Below are positions 1-7,359 of a DNA stretch of 64,000 nt, one piece after another (position 1 is the first letter of the stretch; every line of letters begins with the position of its first letter). Made by a program: the position numbers and the translations under genes. A model generated the notes under the pieces. The model was not told the origin of the DNA. It worked only from the letters and a program-made list of their open reading frames with translations, and made no database searches. The DNA is from Amycolatopsis taiwanensis DSM 45107 (GTDB lineage Bacteria > Actinomycetota > Actinomycetes > Mycobacteriales > Pseudonocardiaceae): NCBI RefSeq assembly GCF_000519205.1, contig NZ_JAFB01000033.1, positions 41,462-105,461 of the forward strand. The letters are read 5' to 3'.

Positions 1-438
1 ATGGCCGATCAAGTCCATTTCGACGATGTCACCGTCGGCGACGACATCCCGCAGCTGTCGCTCGTGGTCGACGAAACGCAGATGTTCTTCTTCAGCGCCG
101 CGACCTACAACGGGCATCGCATTCACTACGACAAGTCCTGGGCGAGGAAGGTCGAGGGCTACCCGGGCGTGCTGGTGCACGGACCGTTGCAGGCGGCGCT
201 GCTGATTCGCGCGGTGACCGACTGGATCGGCGGCGATGGCAGGCTGATCACCTACGCCGTCCGCAACCGCGCGCCCGCGTTCGCCGGGCAGGAGCTGACC
301 TTCGGTGGCCGGGTCACCGCCACCCGCGAGGTGGACGGTCGCGGCCTGGTCGATCTGGAGATCACCGGCCGGCGCGGTGACGAGGTGCTGATGCCGGGCA
401 CCGCGACCGTGTCGTTGCCGTTGCGGGGCAACTCGTGA
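1..438 (+). CDS. MaoC-like hotdog-fold acyl-CoA hydratase
   Basis: This 145-residue protein has the short single-hotdog layout of MaoC/ChsH1-type enoyl-CoA hydratases. The helix-entry segment NGHRIHYD (about residues 37-44) sits where such enzymes carry the catalytic region. The ATG is the first base of the window, so a longer start or the Shine-Dalgarno site cannot be excluded, but the N-terminus looks natural for the family. Its stop overlaps the GTG of the thiolase-like gene by 4 bp, so the two are probably co-translated. It is inferred to hydrate an unsaturated CoA thioester ahead of a retro-aldol cleavage by the next gene product. Substrate unknown. Confidence 0.8.
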   Translation: MADQVHFDDVTVGDDIPQLSLVVDETQMFFFSAATYNGHRIHYDKSWARKVEGYPGVLVHGPLQAALLIRAVTDWIGGDGRLITYAVRNRAPAFAGQELTFGGRVTATREVDGRGLVDLEITGRRGDEVLMPGTATVSLPLRGNS

Positions 439-1637
439 GTGGGTTACGGGGCGAGGCCGCGATCGTCGGGATCACGGAGCTTCCGGCACAGCGCAAGCAG
501 ACCCGCCCGGAGCTGTTCACACTGGACCAGTACGCGCTGCTGGCGAAGCTCGTGCTGGAGGACGCGGGCCTGCCGCCGGCCGTGGTCGACGGGCTGGTGA
601 CGCACGGCGTGCAGGAATCGGAGATGTTCGCGCCCGCGACGTTGTCGGAGTACCTCGGGCTGCCGGTGAACTTCGCGGAACGGGTGGATCTCGGCGGGGC
701 GAGTTCGGCCGGCATGGTGTGGCGCGCGGCGGCCGCGGTGGAGTTGGGGATCTGCGACGCCGTGCTGGCGGTGGTGCCCGGCTCCTTCATACTGCCGCGT
801 TCGCGGCGCCGCCCGCCGGCGGATCCGGGCTGGTACGGCGCCTCCAGCAACAAGTTCGGCTCGCCGCAGGCGGAGTTCGAGATACCGTACGGAAACGTCG
901 GCCAGAATGCGCCGTACGCGCAGATCGCGCAGCGGTACGCCGCGGAATTCGGTTACGACCCGAGGGCGACCGCGAAGATCGCGGCCGACCAGCGCACCAA
1001 CGCGTGTGCGCATCCAGGCGCGGTGTTCCATGGCCGGCCGATCACGATCGACGACGTGCTGGCCAGCCCGATGATCGCCGACCCGCTGCGCAAGCTCGAG
1101 ATCGTCATGCGGGTGCAGGGTGGCGCCGGGGTGCTCGTGGTGAACGCCGACCTCGCGCGCCGGGCCCGCAACCGGGCGGTGTGGATCAAGGGGTTCGGCG
1201 AGCACCTGGCGTTCAAGACCCCCACCTACGCGCGCGACCTGGTGCGCACGCCGATCGCGCAGGCCGCGGACCGTGCGTTCGCCATGGCCGGGCTCGCTCG
1301 CTCGGACGTCGACCTGGCCTCGATCTACGACTGCTACACGATCACGGTGCTGATGAGTCTCGAAGATGCCGGGTTCTGTCCGAAAGGGACCGGCATGCGC
1401 TGGGTCATGGACAGGGACCTGACCTTCCGCGGTGACTTCCCGCTCAACACCGCGGGCGGTCAGCTTTCCTTCGGGCAGGCCGGAATGGCGGGCGGCATGC
1501 ACCACGTGGTGGACGGCGCCAGGCAGATCATGGGGCGCGGGGGCGACGCTCAGGTGACCGGCTGCGATACCGCGTTCGTCACGGGAAACGGCGGAATCAT
1601 GAGTGAGCAGGTCGCCCTGCTGCTGCAAGGAGATTGA
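435..1637 (+). CDS. thiolase-like lipid-transfer/aldolase protein (Ltp family)
   Basis: This 400-residue protein has the SCP-X/lipid-transfer thiolase fold, with an N-terminal EAAIVGITE strand and a C-terminal block containing LNTAGGQLSFGQAGMAGG. The segment where a true thiolase carries its acylated Cys reads GGASSAGMVW (about 93-102) and has no Cys. Ltp2-type steroid aldolases show the same loss, which argues for retro-aldol cleavage rather than thiolysis. The GTG start overlaps the upstream stop. A DUF35 gene follows directly, and Ltp-type aldolases work in complex with such proteins. It resembles Ltp3/Ltp4-type members more loosely than the Ltp2 ortholog at 7356. Confidence 0.85.
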   Translation: MSGLRGEAAIVGITELPAQRKQTRPELFTLDQYALLAKLVLEDAGLPPAVVDGLVTHGVQESEMFAPATLSEYLGLPVNFAERVDLGGASSAGMVWRAAAAVELGICDAVLAVVPGSFILPRSRRRPPADPGWYGASSNKFGSPQAEFEIPYGNVGQNAPYAQIAQRYAAEFGYDPRATAKIAADQRTNACAHPGAVFHGRPITIDDVLASPMIADPLRKLEIVMRVQGGAGVLVVNADLARRARNRAVWIKGFGEHLAFKTPTYARDLVRTPIAQAADRAFAMAGLARSDVDLASIYDCYTITVLMSLEDAGFCPKGTGMRWVMDRDLTFRGDFPLNTAGGQLSFGQAGMAGGMHHVVDGARQIMGRGGDAQVTGCDTAFVTGNGGIMSEQVALLLQGD

Positions 1638-1639
1638 CG

Positions 1640-2059
1640 ATGCGCCCGTTGCCTGAACCCACGCCGGTATCGAAGCCGTTCTGGGATGCGCTGGCCGAGC
1701 ACCGCATCCTCATCCAGTACTCGCCCTCTTCGGGGCGCTATGTCTTCTATCCGCGCACCTTGGCGCCCGAGACGCTGGCCGATGACCTCGAGTGGCGGGA
1801 AATCGCCGGCGACGGAACGCTGTACACCTACACCGTCGCGCGCAGACCGACCGGGCCGCCGTGGGCCGAGGCGCTTCCGCAGATCCTCGCCGTGGTGGAG
1901 TGGGACGAGGGCCCGCGGATCAGCACGGAACTGGTGGACGTGGACCCGGCGGAAATCACGATCGGGATGCGGGTGACGCCCGTGTTCTGCGACGAACCCG
2001 ACGACGGCATCACGTTGTTGCGCTATCGCCCGGCAAGCGGCGACGGAGGAGACCGGTAG
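1640..2059 (+). CDS. DUF35 OB-fold protein without zinc-ribbon cysteines
   Basis: The protein has 139 residues, starting at an ATG 7 nt after AAGGAG (1627-1632); an in-frame TTG at 1634 is less well placed. The sequence follows the DUF35 plan: an N-terminal helix (KPFWDALAEHRILIQ), a rubredoxin-like zinc-ribbon segment, then an OB fold with DGTLYTYTVARRP. In the ribbon all four Cys positions are replaced: SPSSG stands for the first CxxC and APET for the second. The DUF35 at 6545 keeps all four. DUF35 proteins are partner subunits of Ltp aldolases, which fits its place right after one. Confidence 0.85.
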   Translation: MRPLPEPTPVSKPFWDALAEHRILIQYSPSSGRYVFYPRTLAPETLADDLEWREIAGDGTLYTYTVARRPTGPPWAEALPQILAVVEWDEGPRISTELVDVDPAEITIGMRVTPVFCDEPDDGITLLRYRPASGDGGDR

Positions 2060-3714
2060 TGGACACGTTTGCGGAGATCGTCCGGGCGAGGGCAACCGAT
2101 GACCACATCGGCGTGCGCTTCGGCGACGAGCAGTGGCGGTGGTCCGAGGTCGTCGCCGAGGCTGCCGCGCGGGCGTCGATACTGGAGTCGTTGCGCGGCG
2201 ACGGGGACCAACTGCATATCGGCGTTCTACTGGAGAACGTCCCCGACTACCTGTTCTGGACGTGCGCCGCGGCCGTCGCCGGTTCGGTGGTCGTCGGCAT
2301 CAATCCGACCAGGCGGGGCGCCGAACTGGCCCGCGACATCCGGCACACCGACTGCGACGTGATTATCACCGAGGACCGGCTGGCCGGTCTGCTGGATGGT
2401 GTGGATCACGGCGTCCGGTGGATGCTCGACATCGACAGCGCGCCGTACCGTGACCTGCTGGCGCAACATCGAAACGCGGCGCTTCCGGAGCGCCTGCCGG
2501 ATCCGAAGGCCATCCTGCTGCTGCTGTTCAGTTCCGGCTCGACCGGCGCGCCCAAGGCGGTGATCTGCTCGCAGGGCAGGCTGGCCATGCTCGCGGAGAC
2601 GTTGCGCATCCGGTCCGAAATGGACCGAGATTCCGTTGGTTACCTGTGTATGCCGTTGTTCCACGGCAATTCCATGATGATGAACTTCGCTCCCGCGATG
2701 TACGTCGGTGCGACGATCTGCCTGGCGCGCAAGTTCTCCGCCTCCGGGTTCGTCCGCGATATCCATCGCTATCAGGCCACGTACGTTAACTACGTCGGCC
2801 GTGCGTTGAGCTACGTGCTGGCCGTACCGGAGACACCTCAGGACCGGCACTGTGCTCTGCGGCTCGCGCTCGGCACCGAGGCGTCCGCGGCCGACGTGAA
2901 ACGGTTCAGTGAGCGCTTCAACTGCCGTGTCTCCGAAGGATACGGGATGAGCGAGGGAGTGCTGCGGATAAATCGCACGCCGGACACCCCGGCGGACTCG
3001 CTCGGGCTGCCGGTGGGCGGAGCCGACATCCGGGTGCGCAACGAACAGACCGGTTTGGACTGTCCACCGGCGCGTATCGATCCGAGCGGCAGGCTGTGCA
3101 ATCCGGACGAGGCCATCGGTCAGATCGTGGCGATCGGCAAGGCGCCGGCGTTCGAAGGCTACTACCGGAACCCGGAGGCACAGGCGGAGCGGGTGCGCGG
3201 TGAGGACTTCTGGACCGGCGACCTGGCTTACCGGGACGAAGCGGGATACTTCTACTTCGCGGGTCGATCGTCGGACTGGTTGCGAGTGGACAGTGAGAAC
3301 TTCGCTGCGGGCCCGGTCGAGCGCATCTTGCAGCGGTGGGAACACGTGTCGGCCGCGCTGGTGTATGCCGTGCCCGACCCCCGCACCGGCGATCAGGTCA
3401 TGTGCGCGCTGCGGATGGCCGATGGCGCGCGGTTCGATCCCGACGCCTTCACCAGCTTCCTGGACGCGCAGACCGATCTCGGTACCAAGTGGCGGCCGCG
3501 GTTCGTCCGGTTGATCGACGAGGTGCCGATGACGGGGAACAGCAAGGTCGCGAAGACGCCGCTACGCAGCGCGGCCTGGGTGACCTCGGACCCGGTCTAC
3601 TGGCGCGCGGGCAAGGACACGCGGTACCGGCCATTCGACCGGGGGCAGCGGGAGGCCCTGAGCAAGGAGTTCGCGGAATTCGGCCGGAGTGCGTTGCTCC
3701 CCGTCGGGGAATGA
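2059..3714 (+). CDS. acyl-CoA synthetase, FadD17-like
   Basis: This ANL-superfamily acyl-CoA ligase has 551 residues and starts at GTG 2059, 7 nt after GGAGGAG (2045-2051), overlapping the DUF35 stop by one base. The ATP-binding loop reads SSGSTGAPK, and the later TGDLAYRDEAGYFYFAGR block carries the adenylate-binding Asp and hinge region. The Lys-containing C-terminal block (PMTGNSKVAKTPL) is present. Segments such as LNPxRRGAxLAxDI, RKFSAS and YANYVG, which I recall from mycobacterial FadD17, have close counterparts here. It probably activates the carboxylate that feeds the neighbouring hydratase and aldolase. Confidence 0.88.
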   Translation: MDTFAEIVRARATDDHIGVRFGDEQWRWSEVVAEAAARASILESLRGDGDQLHIGVLLENVPDYLFWTCAAAVAGSVVVGINPTRRGAELARDIRHTDCDVIITEDRLAGLLDGVDHGVRWMLDIDSAPYRDLLAQHRNAALPERLPDPKAILLLLFSSGSTGAPKAVICSQGRLAMLAETLRIRSEMDRDSVGYLCMPLFHGNSMMMNFAPAMYVGATICLARKFSASGFVRDIHRYQATYVNYVGRALSYVLAVPETPQDRHCALRLALGTEASAADVKRFSERFNCRVSEGYGMSEGVLRINRTPDTPADSLGLPVGGADIRVRNEQTGLDCPPARIDPSGRLCNPDEAIGQIVAIGKAPAFEGYYRNPEAQAERVRGEDFWTGDLAYRDEAGYFYFAGRSSDWLRVDSENFAAGPVERILQRWEHVSAALVYAVPDPRTGDQVMCALRMADGARFDPDAFTSFLDAQTDLGTKWRPRFVRLIDEVPMTGNSKVAKTPLRSAAWVTSDPVYWRAGKDTRYRPFDRGQREALSKEFAEFGRSALLPVGE

Positions 3715-3732
3715 CCGGTGGTGGAGAGGGCG

Positions 3733-5091
3733 ATGACCCCAGTGACAGTCGAACAAGCGGCCGCCCAGGTGCGAGCCGGCCGGGTCGCCAGCACGGAGTT
3801 GGTGCGCAGGTCGATCGAGTTGGCCGACGAGCACGATGCGACGCTCGGCGTCTTTCTGTCCCGTTTCGACGAGAGTGGGCTTGCGGCGGCGGCCGAGGCG
3901 GACGCCGCGGTGGTGGAGGGCAAGCCGCTCGGCCCCCTGCACGGTGTGCCGATCGGCATCAAGGATCTCCTGGCCACCCGCGAGGGGCCGACGACCGCCC
4001 AGAGCCTGGCCTGGGATTCCGGGTGGGGTGCGGAAGACGCCACCGCCGTGGCCAGGTTGCGCGCGGCGGGCGCGGTGATCGTCGGCAAGACGACGACGCT
4101 CGAGTTCGCCTACGGCACACCGGCCACGGACGACCCGTTCCCGATGCCGGCCAATCCCTGGGATCCGCGCCGGTGGGCGGGCGGGTCGAGTTCGGGGTCC
4201 GGTTCCGGGGTCGCGGCCGGCATGATGCTCGCCGCGCTGGGCACGGACACCGCGGGCAGCGTGCGCGCGCCGGCCGCGATGTGCGGGATCACCGGGCTGA
4301 AGCCGACCTACGGCGCGGTCCCGATGGCGGGCTGCATACCGTTGGCGTTCAGCGCCGATCACATCGGTCCGATGGCGCACACCGCCAAGGGCTGTTCGAT
4401 CCTGCTCGAGGTGCTGACCGGACGGCCACTCGACCGGCTCGCGACCGACGGGCTCTCCGGCGTGCGGATCGGCGTGGACCGGCTCGACCGGATCACCGAG
4501 GGAACGGGTGAGGCCGGCGTTTCCGGTGTGTTCGACGATGCGTTGAAGACACTCGCCGGGCTCGGTGCCGAGATCACCGACGTCGAACTGCCGCTGTACC
4601 CCGAGTTGACCGACACCGTGTTCATCAGCACCGGGGTGGAGCGACTCGCTTATCACGCGCCACGCCTGGCGAAGAACTGGTCGAAATACGGGCGTTCAGC
4701 ACGTGCGGGCATGCTGCGGGGCGCCTATTACTCCGCGGCGGATTACGTGCAGGCGCAACGGGTTCGACGTCATGGACAGCACCTGCTCGCGCGGCTTTTC
4801 GACGACGTCGACGTGATCGTGACCCCGACCGCATCGGTGGCTGCCCCGTTGCTGACGGAGATCGAAGACTGCATGGCGGGATGGAAGCGCCTGGTGCACA
4901 CCACGTACTGGAACGCGGTGGGGAACCCGGTGCTGTCCGTGCCGATGGGATTCAACGCCGATTCACTGCCGTTGGGGCTGCAGATCGCCGGGCGGCCCCG
5001 GGAGGACGCGACGGTCCTGCACGTCGGCGAAGCCTTTCAACAGGCCACCGCATGGCATTTACGACAGCCGGGTTCAAAGGAGTCGTCATGA
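3733..5091 (+). CDS. amidase signature family hydrolase
   Basis: This 452-residue enzyme has the complete Ser-cisSer-Lys triad of the amidase signature family: Lys77 in GIKDLL, the cis-Ser in GGSSSGSGSG (about 153), and the nucleophile Ser176 in DTAGSVRAPA. ATG 3733 is preferred over in-frame GTGs at 3718 and 3721 because GGAGAGG lies at 3723-3729. Its stop overlaps the AtzG-like gene by 4 bp, and that pairing places it with AtzE-type or GatA-like amidohydrolases rather than the tRNA amidotransferase. An amidase inside an acyl-CoA catabolic operon suggests hydrolysis of an amide-linked substrate or intermediate. Confidence 0.88.
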   Translation: MTPVTVEQAAAQVRAGRVASTELVRRSIELADEHDATLGVFLSRFDESGLAAAAEADAAVVEGKPLGPLHGVPIGIKDLLATREGPTTAQSLAWDSGWGAEDATAVARLRAAGAVIVGKTTTLEFAYGTPATDDPFPMPANPWDPRRWAGGSSSGSGSGVAAGMMLAALGTDTAGSVRAPAAMCGITGLKPTYGAVPMAGCIPLAFSADHIGPMAHTAKGCSILLEVLTGRPLDRLATDGLSGVRIGVDRLDRITEGTGEAGVSGVFDDALKTLAGLGAEITDVELPLYPELTDTVFISTGVERLAYHAPRLAKNWSKYGRSARAGMLRGAYYSAADYVQAQRVRRHGQHLLARLFDDVDVIVTPTASVAAPLLTEIEDCMAGWKRLVHTTYWNAVGNPVLSVPMGFNADSLPLGLQIAGRPREDATVLHVGEAFQQATAWHLRQPGSKESS

Positions 5092-5276
5092 CCGTCGAGT
5101 CGCAGAACGAAGCAGTGGCGCGCGCGCTGCTGTCGCTGTGGGATATTCCGGTCACCGAGGAGGAAATCGCGGGGTTCGCCGCCGGGTTGCCCGCCGTGCG
5201 CGCCACCGTCGGCCGGTTGTACGCGGTGCCGACCGGTGATGACGAACCAGCGGTCACCTTCGACGCTTCGCCGTGA
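5088..5276 (+). CDS. AtzG-like small amidase partner (DUF4089-like)
   Basis: This 62-residue protein starts at ATG 5088 (AAAGGAG at 5076-5082), overlapping the amidase stop in ATGA. An N-terminal amphipathic helix ends in ALLSLWDIPVTEEE. A second helix (GLPAVRATVGRLYAVP) precedes the short DEPAVTF tail. This matches AtzG, the small helical subunit that binds and stabilises the AtzE amidase much as GatC binds GatA. No longer gene is possible here, and the stop lies one base before the converging TetR gene. The assignment rests on size, tail and position, not an alignment. Confidence 0.6.
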   Translation: MTVESQNEAVARALLSLWDIPVTEEEIAGFAAGLPAVRATVGRLYAVPTGDDEPAVTFDASP

Positions 5277-5277
5277 T

Positions 5278-5859
5278 CTACGGTGCGGAAAAGCCGGCCA
5301 GGAACAGCTTGTCGAGCAGGTCCGCAAACGTGGACGTGGAATACCGGCGGCGGTTGGGCCAGTGCATGCTCGACCACAGCGACTCGCGCACCGACCGGTA
5401 GAAGATCTCCTCGGGAATGTCTTCCCGGAAGCTGCCATCGGCGATGCCGGCCCGGATCGCCTTCATCCAGTACGAGCGCGCTGCGCGCGAGGACTTCTTG
5501 ATCGGCTCGAACAGGCCGTGCTCGCGCAGATAACCCCGTTCGTTCTGGAGCATCGCGGTGGGATGCGGGTATTCGTCGATCACCGTCAGCGTTTCCTTGA
5601 TCAGCTCACGTATCGTGTCCTTCGGCGATCCCCCGCGCAGCACCGCCTGCTCGGATCGGCGGCGAATTTCCTCGACGTAGCCGCCGAGGATCTCGGCGAC
5701 GAGTTCGTCCTTGGACGTGAAATGGTGATACAGGCTGCCCGGGAACACCCCCGCCGCGTTCCCGATATCGCGCACGGTCGTGGACGCGATCCCCTTGGTG
5801 GCGAAGAGTTCCGCGGACATCGCGAGAATGATCCCCCGCCGGCCAGGCGTTCGGCTCAA
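5278..5859 (-). CDS. TetR-family repressor, KstR2-like
   Basis: The protein has 193 residues. The N-terminal helix-turn-helix includes TTVRDIGNAAGVFPGSLYHHF, and the ligand-binding helices carry WMKAIRAGIADGSFREDI and SLWSSMHWP, which closely match the plan of KstR2, the CoA-thioester-responsive repressor of steroid catabolism. The start is TTG 5859 with GGAGG (5865-5869) 5 nt away. Longer readings run through the divergent gene and are unlikely. It is divergent from the 5986 operon and convergent with the AtzG-like gene one base away. It probably represses both itself and the downstream operon. Confidence 0.85.
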   Translation of the reverse strand: MSRTPGRRGIILAMSAELFATKGIASTTVRDIGNAAGVFPGSLYHHFTSKDELVAEILGGYVEEIRRRSEQAVLRGGSPKDTIRELIKETLTVIDEYPHPTAMLQNERGYLREHGLFEPIKKSSRAARSYWMKAIRAGIADGSFREDIPEEIFYRSVRESLWSSMHWPNRRRYSTSTFADLLDKLFLAGFSAP

Positions 5860-5918
5860 GGCAACCTCCACATGCGTTTCGCAACACGGCAAGCCCGGCT
5901 GTGTGGCCTGGGTCACTA

Positions 5919-5948
5919 TTGGTGCGCCTGTCGTCCGAATGCTACTGT
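5919..5948 (+). promoter_or_regulatory. putative promoter of the second catabolic operon
   Basis: TTGGTG (5919-5924) and TACTGT (5943-5948) are separated by 18 bp, a plausible sigma-70-type pair that would start transcription near 5955, about 30 nt before the GTG of the first gene. Confidence 0.45.
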
Positions 5949-5953
5949 AAACC

Positions 5954-5965
5954 GAGCGCTTGCTC
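5954..5965. promoter_or_regulatory. candidate TetR operator
   Basis: GAGCGCTTGCTC is an inverted repeat (GAGC, 4 nt, GCTC) that would overlap the predicted transcription start between the TetR gene and its divergent target. A second CGCTTG sequence follows at 5970-5975. Binding here would block initiation. The exact operator boundaries are inferred. Confidence 0.45.
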
Positions 5966-5985
5966 AAATCGCTTGGGGGTGAGAC

Positions 5986-6528
5986 GTGGTAGAAGAAGGT
6001 CTCGAAGCCCGGCTCGGGCGGTTCGTCGGTGTCGAGGCGGAGCCGCCACGGGTTGCCCGGTACGCCGTCAACGGGGCGATGATTCGCAACTGGGTGGAAG
6101 CCCACGACGACGGGAACCCGATCTACGTCGACCGCGAGGTGGCCAGGGCGACCGGTCGCCGGGACGTGGTGTGCCCGCCCGCGATGATCTCGACGTGGGT
6201 GATGGCCGGCTACCGGCGGCATCGCGAAGTCCAGCGGTTGCGGGCGACCGGCGCCACCGAGGACTTCGCCTATTCGCGGCTGATGAACCTGTTGGACAAG
6301 GCGGGGTACACCTCCGTGGTCGCGACGAACGTCGAGCAGGAGTACCTGCGTGAGCTGCATCCGGGCGACCAGGTCACCGCGCATTTCACGATCGAAAGCG
6401 TTTCGGCGGAGAAGAAGACGGCTTTGGGCCGGGGTTTCTTCATCACCTTGCGGAAGAAGTACGTCGACCGGGACGAGAATCCGGTCGCCGAGGAGCGATT
6501 CCGGCTACTCCGGTTCGCTCCGTCCTAA
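5986..6528 (+). CDS. ChsH2 N-terminal-type hotdog subunit
   Basis: This 180-residue protein matches the N-terminal MaoC-like half of ChsH2, the non-catalytic partner of ChsH1. NGAMIRNWVEAHDDGNPIYVD has NPIY where an active hydratase has NPIH, so the catalytic His is missing as expected for the structural half. VCPPAMIxTW and SVVATNVEQEY are further family blocks. The GTG start follows a GGGGGTGAG site. In mycobacteria one ChsH2 polypeptide carries this domain plus a DUF35 domain; here the DUF35 part is a separate gene 16 bp downstream. It probably forms a hydratase heteromer with the 6952 product. Confidence 0.87.
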   Translation: MVEEGLEARLGRFVGVEAEPPRVARYAVNGAMIRNWVEAHDDGNPIYVDREVARATGRRDVVCPPAMISTWVMAGYRRHREVQRLRATGATEDFAYSRLMNLLDKAGYTSVVATNVEQEYLRELHPGDQVTAHFTIESVSAEKKTALGRGFFITLRKKYVDRDENPVAEERFRLLRFAPS

Positions 6529-6544
6529 CAGGAGGGTTACCGTC

Positions 6545-6955
6545 GTGAGAACCGTGGTGCCACGGCTGGTCGTCACGCAGGACAACGAGTTCTTCTTCGC
6601 CGCCGCGAGAGAGGGCCGGCTCGCGATTCAGCGCTGCGTGGACTGCCACGCGTTGCGACATCCGCCTGGCCCGTGCTGTCCGGACTGCCGATCCTTCAAC
6701 TGGGACACCGTGTCGGCCAGTGGCCGGTGCACGCTGCACAGCTACACCGTGATTCACCACCCGCAAGACGATGGCTTCGACTACCCGCTGATCGTCGGAC
6801 TGGTCGATCTCGAGGAAGGCACGCGGCTGGTCGCGGACATCGCGGGAATCGAACGTGACGAGCTCGAAATCGGTATGGTGCTCGAAGTCGGCTTCGCCGA
6901 GCACCCGCACGGCGAGGTGCTGCCACAGTTGCGACGTCCGGGGGCGGACACATGA
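6545..6955 (+). CDS. DUF35 zinc-ribbon/OB-fold protein (ChsH2 C-terminal type)
   Basis: The protein has 136 residues from GTG 6545, 8 nt after AGGAGG. CVDC and CCPDC form an intact zinc ribbon, followed by an OB fold with RCTLHSYTVIHHP and FDYPLIVGLVDLEEG. It corresponds to the C-terminal DUF35 domain of mycobacterial ChsH2, which binds the Ltp2 aldolase and delivers the hydrated thioester. Its stop overlaps the ChsH1 gene in ATGA. Because the two ChsH2 domains are separate proteins here, the hydratase and aldolase complexes may assemble independently. Confidence 0.88.
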   Translation: MRTVVPRLVVTQDNEFFFAAAREGRLAIQRCVDCHALRHPPGPCCPDCRSFNWDTVSASGRCTLHSYTVIHHPQDDGFDYPLIVGLVDLEEGTRLVADIAGIERDELEIGMVLEVGFAEHPHGEVLPQLRRPGADT

Positions 6956-7359
6956 CCGGCCGATTCGCCGTTGGCACCCGGTTGCCCACTCTCGACCTGC
7001 CGCTGGACCGGACGACGATCGTGGCGGCCGCCATCGCCTCACAGGACTTCGAGGACGTCCATCATGATCCCGGCAAGGCGGCGGAGCGCGGTGTGGCGGA
7101 CATCTTCATGAGTATCAACTCCACCAACGGTTTCCTCGACCGGTACATCACCGACTGGTCCGGCCCGCGTTCCCGGATCACCAAGGTCGCGCTGCGGCTG
7201 GGCGTGCCGGCACTTCCCGGCGACACCATCCGCTTCGCGGGCGAGGTCACCGAAGCGAGCGCGGACACGGCGACCGTTCAGGTCACGGGCGCGGTCGAGC
7301 GCGGTGTGCACGTGAGTGCGCAGGTCACCGTGACGCGGATGGACGGGGACAGCCGATGA
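6952..7359 (+). CDS. chsH1: ChsH1-type MaoC hydratase
   Basis: The protein has 135 residues. SQDFEDVHHDPGKA holds the catalytic Asp and His of the MaoC family in the arrangement of mycobacterial ChsH1 (RDFQDVHHD), and DIFxxI, RYITDWSGP and LRLGVP are also shared. It is predicted to hydrate the alpha-beta double bond of a branched-chain CoA thioester, as ChsH1-ChsH2 does for the C17 side chain of 3-oxo-4,17-pregnadiene-20-carboxyl-CoA. It overlaps both neighbours by 4 bp, in the order hydratase then Ltp2 aldolase seen in the mycobacterial igr operon. Confidence 0.9.
   Translation: MTGRFAVGTRLPTLDLPLDRTTIVAAAIASQDFEDVHHDPGKAAERGVADIFMSINSTNGFLDRYITDWSGPRSRITKVALRLGVPALPGDTIRFAGEVTEASADTATVQVTGAVERGVHVSAQVTVTRMDGDSR

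Noticed and set aside
6350..6544. Upstream extension of the DUF35 gene into the preceding hydratase
   Set aside because: The extension is Arg/Ser-rich shadow sequence; GTG 6545 has an AGGAGG site at the right distance and matches the DUF35 N-terminus.
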